NCBI GenBank assembly: GCA_900553845.1
Contig: USEW01000001.1
Coordinates: 1 to 45,349 of the forward strand
DNA length: 45,349 nucleotides
Direction of reading: 5' to 3'
Source of the DNA: an uncultured bacterium
GTDB taxonomy: Bacteria; Cyanobacteriota; Vampirovibrionia; Gastranaerophilales; Gastranaerophilaceae
The notes under the pieces were generated by a model. It did no database searches. It worked only from the letters and a program-made list of their open reading frames with translations, and was not told the origin of the DNA. The translations under genes and the position numbers were made by a program. The stretch's first letter is position 1. Each line of letters begins with the position of its first letter. Of this stretch, positions 22,951 to 33,712 are shown piece by piece.

Positions 22951-25560
22951 ATGATGGAAGTATGTACAATGCTCACTAACAAATATCAGGCAGTAGCAGA
23001 AACAACACGATTACAGGCTCTCGTGAATGATAAAAACTTCCTTCCTATTTATGCCTCATCCAATGTGAAAATATACCCTTATCAGATAGCCTCAGCTAGG
23101 TTTGCTCTACGCTCTGATTATCTAAAAGGTTGTATATTATGTGATGAAGGCTCTCTCGGTAAAACTTACGAGGCTCTTTTGATTGCTGGGCAAAAGTGGT
23201 ATGAAGGCAAAGAGAATATTCTTGTATTAATGCCTTCAAACTAATTCCTCAATGGTTGGGAAAATTAAGCAAAGACTTTACTCTTCCTCATATCTTTTGG
23301 AATAATACCCCTCAAATACCTGAGGATGAAGGGATTATTATAACTACTTATGACTTTGCTCTCAAATACTCTGACCGTATCAAAGAGCGAGTTTGGGACA
23401 TGGTAATTTTTGATGAGGCAGATTGCTTATCAAAACCTGATAAGCAGATGACGCAGACCCTTAAAGACTCCGTAAGAGAGGCGTATAAACTTCTCTTAAC
23501 ACCGACACCTATTACAATGGATATAAGGGATGTTTACGGACTTATACATTTCATAGATGAGAGTGTACTACCTGACCCTGACGAGTTTTATAAGAGGTAT
23601 TTTCGTAAACCTGAAAACTACCCTGAACTCACAAGCTGGGTTTCTCAGTTTTGTTTCAGAACCCTGAAAGCACAGGCATGCGACTATGTCTCATTTTCTA
23701 ATAGGATACCTTTACGGTGGATTATCCTCTTCTTAAAGAAGAAAAAGAACTCTATACCCTTCTTCATACCTACATAAAAACGGATGATAAGGTGGCTTAT
23801 GAAATGGATGAGTATAACCTTGCTCTAATGCTTTTCAATAAGTTATCTTCATCTCCTCAGGCATTTACTAAAATGTTACAGCCCGCTATACAAAGAACTT
23901 ATGGAGTGGAGAAAGCCGTTTTGCAAAAGATTTATGACTTAGCCTCTAATATTCAAATAAACTCTAAGACTTTGAGTCTGATTAAAATACTTAAGCAGGT
24001 ATTTAAACACCTGAAACAATGCAAGGTTAACGAGAAAGCTATTGTATTTGTAACAAGTAATATTACTCTTGAAGTTCTATATGACATCTTAAGGCGAGAA
24101 GGCTATAACATCCTCAAATACAAGGACAACGATACGCTGGAACAATTCAGAAATGATGATGAGGTGCAGATTCTTGTTACAACCGACTCCTCCGCTAAAG
24201 GGCTGGACATTGAGTATTGCCCTGTAGTTGTAAACTATGACCTCTTATATAATTCGATTGAAATGTAGCAGAGGATATGCCGTTGCCATAGACAAGAACA
24301 AAAGTCTGATGTACTTGTTATCAATATGTTAAGCAAAGAAACCTTGCTGATGTTCGCATGCTGGAACTTATTAACAAGCGTACTCTTCAATTCAACGGCA
24401 TTTTTGGGATGTCTGATGATATTGTAGGCAATTTTGACTTGAAACTCAAAGAAGTCCTGACTCAATTTAGACCAGCCCAAGAGGTGGCAGAGTCTTTTAA
24501 ACAGAACCTTGAAACACACAAGACAGCTAATACAGAGCTTGTGGAGAATGCTGAGAATTTATTGTTTACTACTTTTACAAAGTCAATAGCTGAACAGGTA
24601 ACTGTAACCCCTAAATATATTGAAGAAGAGACAGAAAAACTTAACTCTGAATTGTGGGAGCTGGTAAAATACTATTTTCTATATGAAAAACCTGATTGTT
24701 ACGAGATAAACGATAGCGATAGAACCCTCAAACTTATTGAAAGCTATAGACCGTATCTCTTTAGTTATAAGGATGATAGACTAACAAGACAAAAAAGTTA
24801 TGAGGGATATTCTGAATACGGTATGAGTCCTGATTTTCGACCAAGTTTTAAGCGGATAACCTTCACTTCATTACTCGTAAAAGGTATATTGAAAGAGCTT
24901 GACGCTATTGATACCTCTGAGGCGATTTTGTATGTTGATTCTGATATTGAGCCATGCTAGATTGGATTGTATAATTATTCCATAACAACGAGTAAAGCAG
25001 ACTCAAATAAACTATTCCAACACCTTCTAATCGGGCAGACGCAAACAGGGAAACACCTTTCTGATAAAGATTGTAGGGAACTTTTGTCTCTTCCTGTTGC
25101 TAAAATTGAAGAGCCTGAAAGGTTTTCTCGTTTCAAACTCTTTGAAGATTTTGAAACCGCTGGGAACTTAGATGATAAGGTAATTAAAGAGGATATTTTA
25201 AGAGATTATATTAAGAGTAAGGAAGGCTCGATTGCTTATGAAGTCGAGAGAATTAAATTAGAGGCAGGGCGAAAGAAGTCTAAAATGGAAATTGACCTCA
25301 ACGATTTAAGGACAGAGATTAAAGAGCTGAATAAAAAGCTTTCTGATAAGATGACTGACCGACTTGAAGAGTTGAAGATTACGAAAAGACTAAGATTGAT
25401 TGAGAAGGAACTGAAACAGAAGGAAGAGAGCCTCTTCTTTTCTAAGGCAGAAGTGGATGTTGAAACAGAGAAGAAGGTTGAAGAACTTACAAACTCGTAC
25501 AACTTTGAGGTGCTTACTTCTTGCAAGTTTAAATTAAGATTGCTTAAACAACAGGCATAA
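22951..25560 (+). pseudogene. SNF2/DEAD-type helicase, broken by three frameshifts and two stops
   Basis: Joined across lesions this encodes about 870 residues of a superfamily 2 helicase: IYPYQIASARFALR and CDEGSLGKTYEALL (Walker A), VIFDEADCLS (DEAD box), VFVTSNITLEVLYDIL and VTTDSSAKGLDIEYCPVVVNYD (C-terminal lobe), QRICRCHRQEQKSDV (motif VI), and a long C-terminal coiled coil with KELNKKLSDK. Lesions: a 1-nt deletion near 23242 (PSN then stop instead of PSNLIPQWLGK), a 1-nt deletion near 23709, TAG at 24266-24268, a 1-nt deletion near 24340, and TAG at 24956-24961. It stands directly before mod and probably belonged to the same defence operon. With five lesions it cannot make a full protein. 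Confidence 0.88.
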
Positions 25561-25604
25561 AACACATTTTCATGGTACAATCGCATTAATAAAAGGGGAT
25601 ATAT

Positions 25605-27438
25605 ATGATAGAAGATATAGCTAGAGTATCAGGTCAAAGTATGGATATTGAAGGGGCAGAGAAAGAGAAGTTAAGGTCTGTTTTTCCTCAATGTTTCAAT
25701 GAAGGAAAGCTGGATATAGACAAGCTTTTAAACCTTTGCGGTGAGTATATTGATGAAGATTTTGAGAAGTATAAGTTTGAGTGGAAGGGCAAAGCTGAGT
25801 GTCATAGGATAGCAGGTAAACGCTCAACTGGTACACTTAGACCATGCCCTGATGAAAGTGTGAACTTTGATACAACAAAGAATATGTATATTGAAGGAGA
25901 TAATCTCGAAGTCTTGAAACTCTTGCAGACATCTTACTATCGTAAAGTTAAGATGATGTATATTGACCCTCCGTACAATACAGGTAACGACTTTGTGTAT
26001 GAAGACAACTTTGCAGACCCAATGGCGAAGTATAAAGAAGTAACCCAGCAGACAACCAAGTCAAACCATGAGACAATGGGAAGATACCATACAAACTGGC
26101 TTAATATGATGTACCCAAGACTCCGACTTGCCTCTAACCTCTTGAGGGATGACGGGGTGATTTTTATCTCGATTGATGATAATGAAGTAACAAACCTCAG
26201 AAAACTTTGTGATGAAGTTTTTGGAGAGGAGAACTTTCTTGCTCAAATAATATGGAAAAAAAGAGGTGGTCCTCCTAATGATAAAATTCTAGGTGCTATT
26301 CATGAATACATAATTGCTTATGCAAAGGATATGCAGAAATTAACCATCTATAGAAAAGAACGAACAGGAAAACAATTAGACAGATACAGAAATCCTGACA
26401 ATCATCCGAAAGGCAAATGGGCTGCTGATAATTTAATGGCGAATGTTAAAGGTGGTCGTTATGTTTCATCATTGTACTATCCAATTATAAATCCAGTTAC
26501 TGGTGAAGAACATTATCCGTCATCAAATGGAAACTGGAGATACAACAAAGAAAAAATGCAACAATTATTGGATAACAACGAGATATATTTCGGTGAAGAT
26601 GGCAAGGGTAGACCAAAACTTAAAAGATTTTTGTGTGATGTTCAAGATGGAGTTCCTTTTGCAACATTATTTGATTATCTACCTCATAATAACAAAGCTA
26701 CTGCAGAACTTGCCGAGTTCATAGGAAGTGTTAATATATTTGACACTCCCAAGCCTAGTGATTTAATCAAAGAATTAGTTAAGATGAGTTCTGCAGGAGA
26801 TGATATAGTTCTAGACTTCTTCTCAGGCTCTGCAACCACAGCTCATGCAGTAATGCAGTTAAACGCAGAAGACGGTGGAAACAGGCAATTCATCATGGTA
26901 CAACTCCCTGAGGTTTGTGATGAAAAGTCGGAGGCATTCAAAGCTGGCTACAAGAATATTTGTGAAATAGGCAAGGAACGCATACGCAGAGCAGGAACAA
27001 AAATTGCCAAAGGTGATACAGGGTTTAAGGTATTCAAACTCGACACTTCAAACCTTGTTAAGTGGGAGTCAACACCGACCTCTGACCTTGATTTGATTGC
27101 GGATAGAATGAACTTGCTTAAAGACACAATTAAACCCGACCGTAACGACTTAGACATGGTTTATGAAACAATGCTCAAAATGGGAATACCTCTTGATTAC
27201 AGCGTAACAGAAGTATCAGTTAATGATAAGAGCTTACTCAATAGGAGATGATTGCCTTGTGCTTGTTTGCCTAGACTACGGCAAAGACGGAATAACCCCT
27301 GAGGATATTAAAACAATATGTGATGACTTCACACCTGCTAAGATTATTGCCTCAGAGAGAGCATTCAAGGATGATGTATCACTCTCAAATGCTTACTATA
27401 TACTAAAAGACAGACATATTGAAATGAAACTGTTATAA
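25605..27438 (+). pseudogene. mod: Type III restriction-modification DNA adenine methyltransferase (Mod), frameshifted near the 3' end
   Basis: Mod methylates adenine in the recognition site and supplies specificity to the type III complex. The first frame (25605-27251, 548 residues) holds MMYIDPPYNTG (catalytic DPPY) near 120-130, a target-recognition region in the middle (about 200-370), and LDFFSGSATTAHAV (SAM-binding, motif I) near 402-415. It then ends in unrelated codons. The true C-terminus (RAYSIGDDCLVLVCLD to RHIEMKLL) continues in another frame to 27438. The switch fits loss of two bases at 27228-27232 (AAGAGAGCT reduced to AAGAGCT). About 70 residues are lost, so some methylase activity might remain. 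The start ATG follows AAAAGGGG. Confidence 0.88.
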
Positions 27439-27450
27439 AGGAGATAAGTA

Positions 27451-28356
27451 TTGACTAACAGCTTTGAACTACTTAGAAATAAATACATATTAGATATTCT
27501 TGATGGGGATAAATTATTTGAGACACAAGGAGATATTAGAATTGCTATGCCATATTTGAGTGGACCTGATTTATGCGGTTTATCAACAAGATTTGGTTAT
27601 CCTAGCCAGTACAAATGGGGGAGTGGTAATCCTAGTCGCTGGTCATATTTAGATAGCACAATATCTTTCTGTATTGAAAATAATTCTATTGACAAACTTC
27701 TAAGCTTTATGTTTAGCAAAGAGAATTTTAAGCAAGCATTGAGAAATGTCAATGTGGATAAAATAGATTACTACCATGAGTATATATGTACTAAAGCAAT
27801 TACAGAAATAAACAAGATTCTTTATTTTTCGGATAAACAACTGGTAAAAACAAACAATAACTTCTACATCAAAGAAATAGGTCAAGAAGTAACAATCGAA
27901 ACACCTGCTCTGAAAGTAATTGATAGAGAGTATATAAAAGGCTTATGTGAAAGAGCCAGCAAAGACATTGATGAGAATAATTTTGATAGTGCAATTACCA
28001 AGTTTAGAACCCTAATAGAAGAAGTGTTTTGTTATGCCATTGAAAAGGCTGGAGAGACTCCTTCTGATAGTGGGGATATTCAAAAGCTTTATAATCAAGT
28101 TAAAGACCTATATAATATGCACTCTAACAAGGATATGGATAAGAGGATAAATAATCTTCTATCAGGGTTAAACAAGATAATATCTTCTATCGCAGAGATG
28201 AGAAACGGAAATAGTGATTCTCATGGAGTTGGTAGTAAACGCATAAATATAATAGAAGAACATCATGCAAGATTGATATTGAACTCAGCGTCAACAATAG
28301 CAGAGTTCTTTCTTGCAGTTGTAAATAGGAAACAAGCTCAACTGGTAACAGTTTGA
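27451..28356 (+). CDS. Abortive-infection protein with Abi_C-type C-terminal domain
   Basis: A 301-residue intact frame. The N-terminal part (1-150) is not one I can name. The C-terminal part (about 170-290) has the Abi_C pattern: FRTLIEEVFCYAIEKAG, LYNQVKDLYNMHSNKDMDKRINNLLSGLNKIISSIAEMRNGNSDSHG and EHHARLILNSASTIAEFF, where RNGNSDSHG is the conserved polar motif of this HEPN-like group. Such proteins are linked to phage-induced growth arrest. Translation starts at TTG 27451 behind an excellent AAAGGAGAT. It lies between mod and the KilA-N gene and is the only undamaged gene of the cassette. Confidence 0.78.
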   Translation: MTNSFELLRNKYILDILDGDKLFETQGDIRIAMPYLSGPDLCGLSTRFGYPSQYKWGSGNPSRWSYLDSTISFCIENNSIDKLLSFMFSKENFKQALRNVNVDKIDYYHEYICTKAITEINKILYFSDKQLVKTNNNFYIKEIGQEVTIETPALKVIDREYIKGLCERASKDIDENNFDSAITKFRTLIEEVFCYAIEKAGETPSDSGDIQKLYNQVKDLYNMHSNKDMDKRINNLLSGLNKIISSIAEMRNGNSDSHGVGSKRINIIEEHHARLILNSASTIAEFFLAVVNRKQAQLVTV

Positions 28357-28416
28357 CACCAGATAATAGGGTGGCGACAATTTGTTCCCCACCTAAAACA
28401 AACAAGGAGTAAATAA

Positions 28417-29282
28417 ATGGCTAGTGACAAAGTAAGAATAGATGTGCAAGGTGAAAGTATTGCAATATTAAAGGTTAACGATGATGATTATATCTCATTA
28501 ACAGATATGGTGAAAGGTTTTGAAGGTCAAGGTGCTTTAATTGAACAGTGGCTAAGAAACAAGGATACACTTCTATTCTTGGGAACTTGGGAAACTTTAT
28601 ATAATGAGAATTTTAATTCCCTCGAATTCGAGGGAATTAAAAATGAGGCTGGTAGAAACAGTTTCTATATGTCTGTTAAAAAGTGGATTGAATTAACTAA
28701 TGCTAAGGTATAATATCTCAAGCTGGTAGATATGGGGGAACTTTTGCTCATAAAGACATAGCCTTTGAATTTGGCTCATGGCTTAGTCCTGAATTTAAAC
28801 TATATCTCATTAAAGAATTCCAACGATTAAAGTTAGAAGAAAATGAAAGAAAGTCTCTTGATTGGAATCTGAATAGAACTCTTTCAAAGATTAACTACAG
28901 AATCCATACAGATTCTATTAAAGAAAACCTAATTCCTCACAAATTAACCAAGAAAGAACAAAACGGTACATACGCAAGTGAGGCAGATGTTCTTAATATT
29001 GCTTTGTTTGGCAAGACTGCTAAACAATGGAGAGAACAAAATCCTGATGTAAAGGGAAATATTAGAGATTATGCCACGATTGAACAACTTCTTGTATTGG
29101 CTAATATTGAAAGTTTCAATGCTGAGCTTATCAGACAAAATATACCACAAGGAGAACAATTAAAAGTATTAAATGATATGGCTATAAGTCAATTAAAATC
29201 ACTGTTGGCTAGTAATGTAGCTAAGAAATTAACAGTTAAAGGAAATATACCTTTAATAGAATACAAAGAAGATAAAAACTAG
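28417..29282 (+). pseudogene. KilA-N domain protein, frameshifted
   Basis: KilA-N proteins are DNA-binding proteins of phages and mobile elements, often beside type III restriction genes. The first frame (28417-28713) has ILKVNDDDYISLTDMVKGFEG, WLRNKDTLLFLGTWETLYNENFN and KKWIELTNA; after a 1-nt deletion near 28705 the rest continues in another frame to 29282: SQAGRYGGTFAHKDIAFEFG, FKLYLIKEFQRLKLEENERK and NGTYASEADVLNIALFGKTAKQW. Restoring one T gives the expected NAIGIISQAGRYGG. The whole product would be about 288 residues. A strong AAGGAG precedes the ATG. A perfect 32-bp palindrome lies inside its coding sequence. Confidence 0.85.
28611..28642. repeat. Perfect 32-bp palindrome inside the KilA-N gene
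   Basis: TTTTAATTCCCTCGAA (28611-28626) is followed immediately by its exact reverse complement (28627-28642). It encodes the conserved stretch NSLEFEGIK. A near-identical copy lies at 29387-29418 downstream of the same gene. Confidence 0.9.
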
Positions 29283-29375
29283 TTGTACGCTCAAATCGTA
29301 CAACTCAACCGGTTACAAAGAGTAACCGGTTGACTACAAATTGAAGTCAACCGAATTGTACGAAATAGTCGTACA
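29281..29375. repeat. Cluster of four consecutive hairpins between the KilA-N and res genes
   Basis: Four inverted repeats fill the gap. AGTTGTACG (29281-29289) pairs with 29297-29305, starting in the KilA-N stop codon. CAACCGGTTAC (29306-29316) pairs with 29322-29332. CGGTTGACT (29327-29335) pairs with 29345-29353. TGTACGA (29357-29363) pairs with 29369-29375. The second and third share bases and exclude each other; the first and fourth share the GTACG word. It may be a transcript-level regulatory structure or a protein-binding site. Confidence 0.85.
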
Positions 29376-29386
29376 CTTGAAGAGGA

Positions 29387-29418
29387 AATTTAATTCTCTC
29401 GAATTCGAGGGAATTAAA
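29387..29418. repeat. Second copy of the KilA-N palindrome, upstream of res
   Basis: TTTAATTCTCTCGAA (29389-29403) and its near-exact complement (29404-29418) differ by one base from a perfect palindrome and match the palindrome at 28611-28642 at all but two of 32 positions. It lies 24 bp before the res start codon, where a bound protein would affect res expression. Confidence 0.85.
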
Positions 29419-29441
29419 AAAAAGACAAAGGACAGGACTAA

Positions 29442-32400
29442 GTGAAATTAAAGTTTAAACATCAAGATTTTCAAACAGAGGTGGTAAATGCAGTAGCAGA
29501 CCTATTCACAGGGCAAGAAAAGTCCAGTATGACCTTCTCGATTGACGAGAATGCAGGACAAATGCGGTTACTTCAAAATGAGTTTGGGTTCGGCAACAAG
29601 CTTATGATTGATGATGAAACACTTATCTCTAACATGCATACTGTTCAGAGACGCCACAAACTTCCTATCAGTAGAGACTTTGATTCAAAGCAATACTCTA
29701 TCGAAATGGAGACAGGCACAGGTAAGACCTATGTCTATACAAAAACTATTCTTGAACTCAATAAGAAATACGGTTTCACTAAGTTTATTATTGTTGTACC
29801 TTCTATCGCAATCAGAGAAGGGGTCTTTAAGTCTTTGCAAGTTACAGAGGAACACTTTAAAAACCTTTATGACTCAGTACCTTATCGTTACTTTATTTAC
29901 AACTCCTCCCAGCTCTCAGATGTTAGAACTTTTGCTACATCAAATAACATTGAGATAATGATTATCAACATTGACGCATTTAAGAAGGCTGAAAATATCA
30001 TTAACCAGGAGCAAGACAAGCTCAACGGTGAAACCGCAATGAGGTACATACAAGACACTAATCCTATTGTAATTATAGATGAACCTCAATCTGTAGATAA
30101 CACTCCAAAAGCAAAAGAGGCGATACAGTCTCTTAATCCGTTATGTATACTCCGCTATAGTGCAACACATAGAGAAAAGATTAACATTCTTTACCGTCTG
30201 ACTCCTGTTGACGCTTATCAAATGGGACTTGTAAAACAGATTTGTGTGTCATCAAACTCTGTAGCTAACGACTTCAACAAACCTTACATCTACTTGAAAT
30301 CTGTATCAAATGAAAATGGATTCTCAGCTAAGATTGAAATTGATATTCAGGGCAAGGACGGCAAGGTGGAAAGAACCACAAAGACAGTTAAAGCTGGAGA
30401 TGATTTATATGTGTTATCAGGCAATCGTGAACTTTATCAGGACTATGTTATTGAAGGGATTGACTGTACAAAAGGTTTTGAATGTATTGAGTTTTCTAAC
30501 TCTGATATTGTTAAACTGGGTAAAGCTATCGGAAGTATTGACGAAAACATCATGAAGAAAGCTCAGATTTACAGAACTATTGAGGCTCATCTTGATAAAG
30601 AACTCAGATACTATGATAAAGGGATTAAAGTCTTGTCTCTGTTTTTCATTGATGAAGTAAAAAAATACCATACAGAGACAGGGGAGAAGGGAATATATGC
30701 TGAAATGTTTGAAGAGTGCTACAGGGAACTCATCAACAAACCAAAATATGCAGAGTTGAAAGACAAGTTCAATCCTGATGTAGAAAAAGCTCATAACGGT
30801 TACTTCTCACAGAATAAAAAAGGTATTTATAAGAACACAAAAGGCGATACACAGGCAGATGATGATACTTACAACACAATTATGAAGGATAAAGAGTATC
30901 TGCTTTCTTTTGATTGCCCTATGCGTTTTATTTTCTCGCATTCAGCGTTAAAAGAGGGCTGGGATAATCCAAATGTATTCCAAGTTTGTACTCTGATAGA
31001 CCAAAAGTCCACATTCACATGCAGACAAAAAGTCGGCAGAGGTCTGAGGTTGTGTGTAAACCAAGACGGTGAAAGAATAGAAGACAGAAACATTAACATC
31101 CTTCATGTTATGGCTAATGAGAGTTTTGCAGAGTTTGCTGAGAAGTTGCAGAAAGAGATTGAAGATGAAACAGGCATGAAGTTCGGAACTCTTCAACTGA
31201 GTGCTTTAATGGACTTGACATACGAGGAAAAAACTGAGATAGAACATACCATGAACGAGTCGGACGCTTTTGATGTGTTTGAAACTCTTATACAGAATGA
31301 TGTTATTGATTTTGACGGAACAGTAAAAGACGAGGGTAGGAGTAAATTAGAAGAACTGGAAGATTTTAAAATTGCAGAACCTCTTAAACAAGAGGTTAAG
31401 AAAATGGTGCAAGAGTCAAAACCATTGACCTTTGAAACTTTAAAAGAGGTTAAATGTGTTGAGACGGTTATTGAAGAGAAAACAATCTCGCATGAACAGG
31501 CTAGTGAGATTATGGAAGATCTTAAGGAGTTTAAAGTTGTTGCAAAAGACGGTAAGATTAAGGATACAATGAAGGCACAACTTGCCTCAGGCAAACTCGA
31601 CTTAATCCAGCGTTGGGGACAGGCGAAGACTAGGGCGATTGTCCAGGCATTAGAAAAAGCAGACAACCGACCAGTAATAAGAGACGCCTCAAAAGAAGTT
31701 ACGGTTAGATTAAAGTAACAGACTATTGTTTCACCTGAGTTCAGGGAGTTATGGGACAAAATTAAACAGAAAACCACTTACAGAGTAAATTTTGATATAG
31801 AAGAGTTAGTTAAAAAATGTGTTAAAGAACTACAGGACATGGACTCAATCCCTAGAGCAAGACTTGTTTCTAAAGTAGCTGATATTGAGATTGAAAACGC
31901 TGGAATTACGCACAGCGAAAAACACATTAAGACTCAGAACTTAACAGAGACTTTTGAGAGTATACCTGATATAATACGGTTAATCTCAACAGAGACCTTG
32001 CTTAAACGCTCTACGGTAGTTAGAATAATACTAGAGAGCGGAAGACTGCAGGACTTTGTTAATAACCCTCAGGGATTTTATGAGAAGGCTCTTGAAATCA
32101 TAGCCCGCAACAGGCATTCTATGGCGATTGACGGCATTAAGTATGTGAAATTAGCAGGTGAAGAGTATTATGTTCAGAAGATTTTTGACTCGGCTGAACT
32201 TATTGCCAACCTTGATAAAAACGCTGTATCAGTTAATCATAGCGTATATGACTACTTAATTTACGATAGTGGAGTTGAAAGCAGATTTGCAGAGAGTCTC
32301 GATAATGACCCTGATGTAAAAATGTTCTTTAAAATACCTTCAAGGTTTAAGATTGAGACACCAATAGGCTCATATAATCCTGATTGGGCTGTATTTATGG

Positions 32401-32582
32401 AGAAAAATGGAGAACAGAAACTATATTTTGTACTGGAATCTAAAGGCACTAATACATTATTTGACCTCAGAAGTCCTGAACAGCTCAAAATTCATTGTGG
32501 GAAACAACACTTTGACGCTCTTGATGTTACATTCCCTGCTGAACCAGTTAAGGACTGGAAAGAGTTTAAAGCGACTGTATAA
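29442..32582 (+). pseudogene. res: Type III restriction enzyme subunit Res, interrupted by an in-frame TAA
   Basis: Res is the helicase-nuclease subunit that translocates or diffuses from the site and cleaves DNA together with Mod. The frame runs 1046 codons with a single TAA at 31716-31718, where a one-base change from GAA (Glu) is likely. Before it: METGTGKTYVYTKT near 88-101 (Walker A), IVIIDEPQSVD, LRYSATHR, ALKEGWDNPNVFQVCTL and CRQKVGRGLRL (motif VI). After it: the PD-(D/E)xK nuclease core, with YNPDWAVF and FVLESKGT. The stop therefore separates motor from nuclease; a 758-residue product would lack cleavage activity. Translation starts at GTG 29442 after AGGA. A reinitiated C-terminal piece is possible (ATG 31839) but unproven. 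Confidence 0.9.
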
Positions 32583-32897
32583 TCAAAAGAAAAGAGTAGT
32601 TAAATAAGCATTTATATCGTATAGAGATACTTTAAACCTGCTTAAATATCGCCCATTTATTTATTTGTATATAAACGGCGTCTTCGCTCGCGGTTTAATA
32701 GATAAAGAAAAGCCCTCTAATAGTAATTATCAGAGGGCTTGTTGCATTCTAAGGAGCAATGCAATCTATTGAATTTTCAGGTCCATAAAAAGTACACTTT
32801 TTGTGGACTCTTTCCTAATGCGAAAAATTAACCTTTTTAGAGATGAATTTATAGAATTTTTGTACATGAAACACACCTAACATTTTATGGGCTCTGC
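32583..32897. other. Noncoding junction with several hairpins
   Basis: About 315 bp between the res remnant and the convergent resolvase remnant. It holds a terminator-like hairpin (32710-32740), an inverted repeat TTGCATT (32742-32748) with AATGCAA (32758-32764), and a 13-bp stem GTCCATAAAAAGT (32781-32793) with 32796-32808 and a 2-base loop. Part of the last (AAAAAGTACA) recurs at the end of the resolvase gene. The hairpins beside a serine resolvase may be its recombination site; no gene is evident. Confidence 0.6.
32710..32740 (-). terminator. Intrinsic terminator of the minus-strand resolvase operon
   Basis: AAGCCCTCT (32710-32718) pairs with AGAGGGCTT (32732-32740) across a 13-nt loop, and on the minus strand the stem is followed by TTCTTTATC. 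It could also weakly stop res transcripts, although the plus-strand tail (GTTGCATT) is poor. Confidence 0.7.
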
Positions 32898-33471
32898 TTA
32901 TTTGTAGAATGTACTTTTTGCAATATTGCACATCGACATAACATCTTTAACTTTAATCAATCCATTTTGATAAAGTTCATAAGTCCTTAAAAAATCCTTT
33001 GGCAATTCTGCGGTAGGTCTGCCAAACTTAACCCCCTCTTGATTTTGCCGAAGCGATTCCCTCTGCCTGTCTTGTTTTAATATTATCTCTTTCACGCTCG
33101 GCAACATAACTAAGTAATTTTAAAACAATATCTGTAATTAAACTTCCCGTAAGTCCATTTTGATTGTTTCGAGTGTTTAAAATCGGCATATCAAGGACTT
33201 GAATATCTACTCCCATATTTACAAGGCTTTCCCATTCGCTACAAATTTGTTTGTAATTCCTGCCTAATCTATCTATGCTTTTTACAATCAACAGGTCGCC
33301 ATTCCTTAATTGTGCCTTCATCTGCTGATATTTTTCACGACCGACAAAGTTTTTTCCAGAAGCTTTTTCAACTATGATTTCATCAACCTTCAAGCCGTTG
33401 AGGCTGTCTATTTGTCTATCTTCTTTTTGTTCACGTGCTGAAACTCTTATATATGCAAAGGTTTTAGCCAT
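32898..33471 (-). pseudogene. Small serine resolvase/invertase, frameshifted in a G5 tract
   Basis: The first frame has the resolvase catalytic domain: FAYIRVSAREQKEDRQ (catalytic Ser in RVS), VEKASGKNFVGREKYQQM, DLLIVKSIDRLGRNYKQ and VAERERDNIKTRQAEGIASAKSRG. The Hin-like C-terminal helix-turn-helix follows in another frame: VKFGRPTAELPKDFLRTYELY and SMCNIAKSTFYK. The break is a GGGGG tract (32.. complement of 33032-33036) that would be in frame with four G. The whole protein would be about 190 residues. The ATG at 33471 has GGGGGT upstream; it follows the 60-aa gene by 2 bp. It probably resolved or inverted a segment of the element. Confidence 0.88.
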
Positions 33472-33473
33472 GA

Positions 33474-33656
33474 TTAACATACCCCCTTGATTGTTTTAAT
33501 AAAATCGTTTGTTAGTTCGTAATCATTGCCGTAACAAGTTATTGTTTTGACTCCACATTCACGCAATCGCTTTAAAATTCTTTGTACTTCTGTTTTTGTA
33601 AGCGTTTCTTGAAATTCATATAGGTAGTCAATTAAAACTTTTATTTTTCTTTCCAT
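33474..33656 (-). CDS. Unrecognised 60-residue protein
   Basis: No family recognised. The product is mixed helical and basic, MERKIKVLIDYLYEFQETLT to a C-terminal Cys, with no membrane segment or signal peptide. It sits between the 97-residue gene and the resolvase remnant on the same strand, with its stop two bases before the resolvase ATG, so it is probably part of one small operon. GGACATGG at its start gives a plausible RBS (AGGACATG). Confidence 0.55.
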   Translation of the reverse strand: MERKIKVLIDYLYEFQETLTKTEVQRILKRLRECGVKTITCYGNDYELTNDFIKTIKGVC

Positions 33657-33712
33657 GTCCTGTTTACCTCATTTACTTAACTTCTTTTGAGAAAGTGTAA
33701 GAGCCAAAGCCC

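Noticed and set aside
22951..32582. DISARM or BREX system
   Set aside because: No DrmA/DrmB, PglZ or BrxL-like proteins; the helicase sits with classical type III mod and res.
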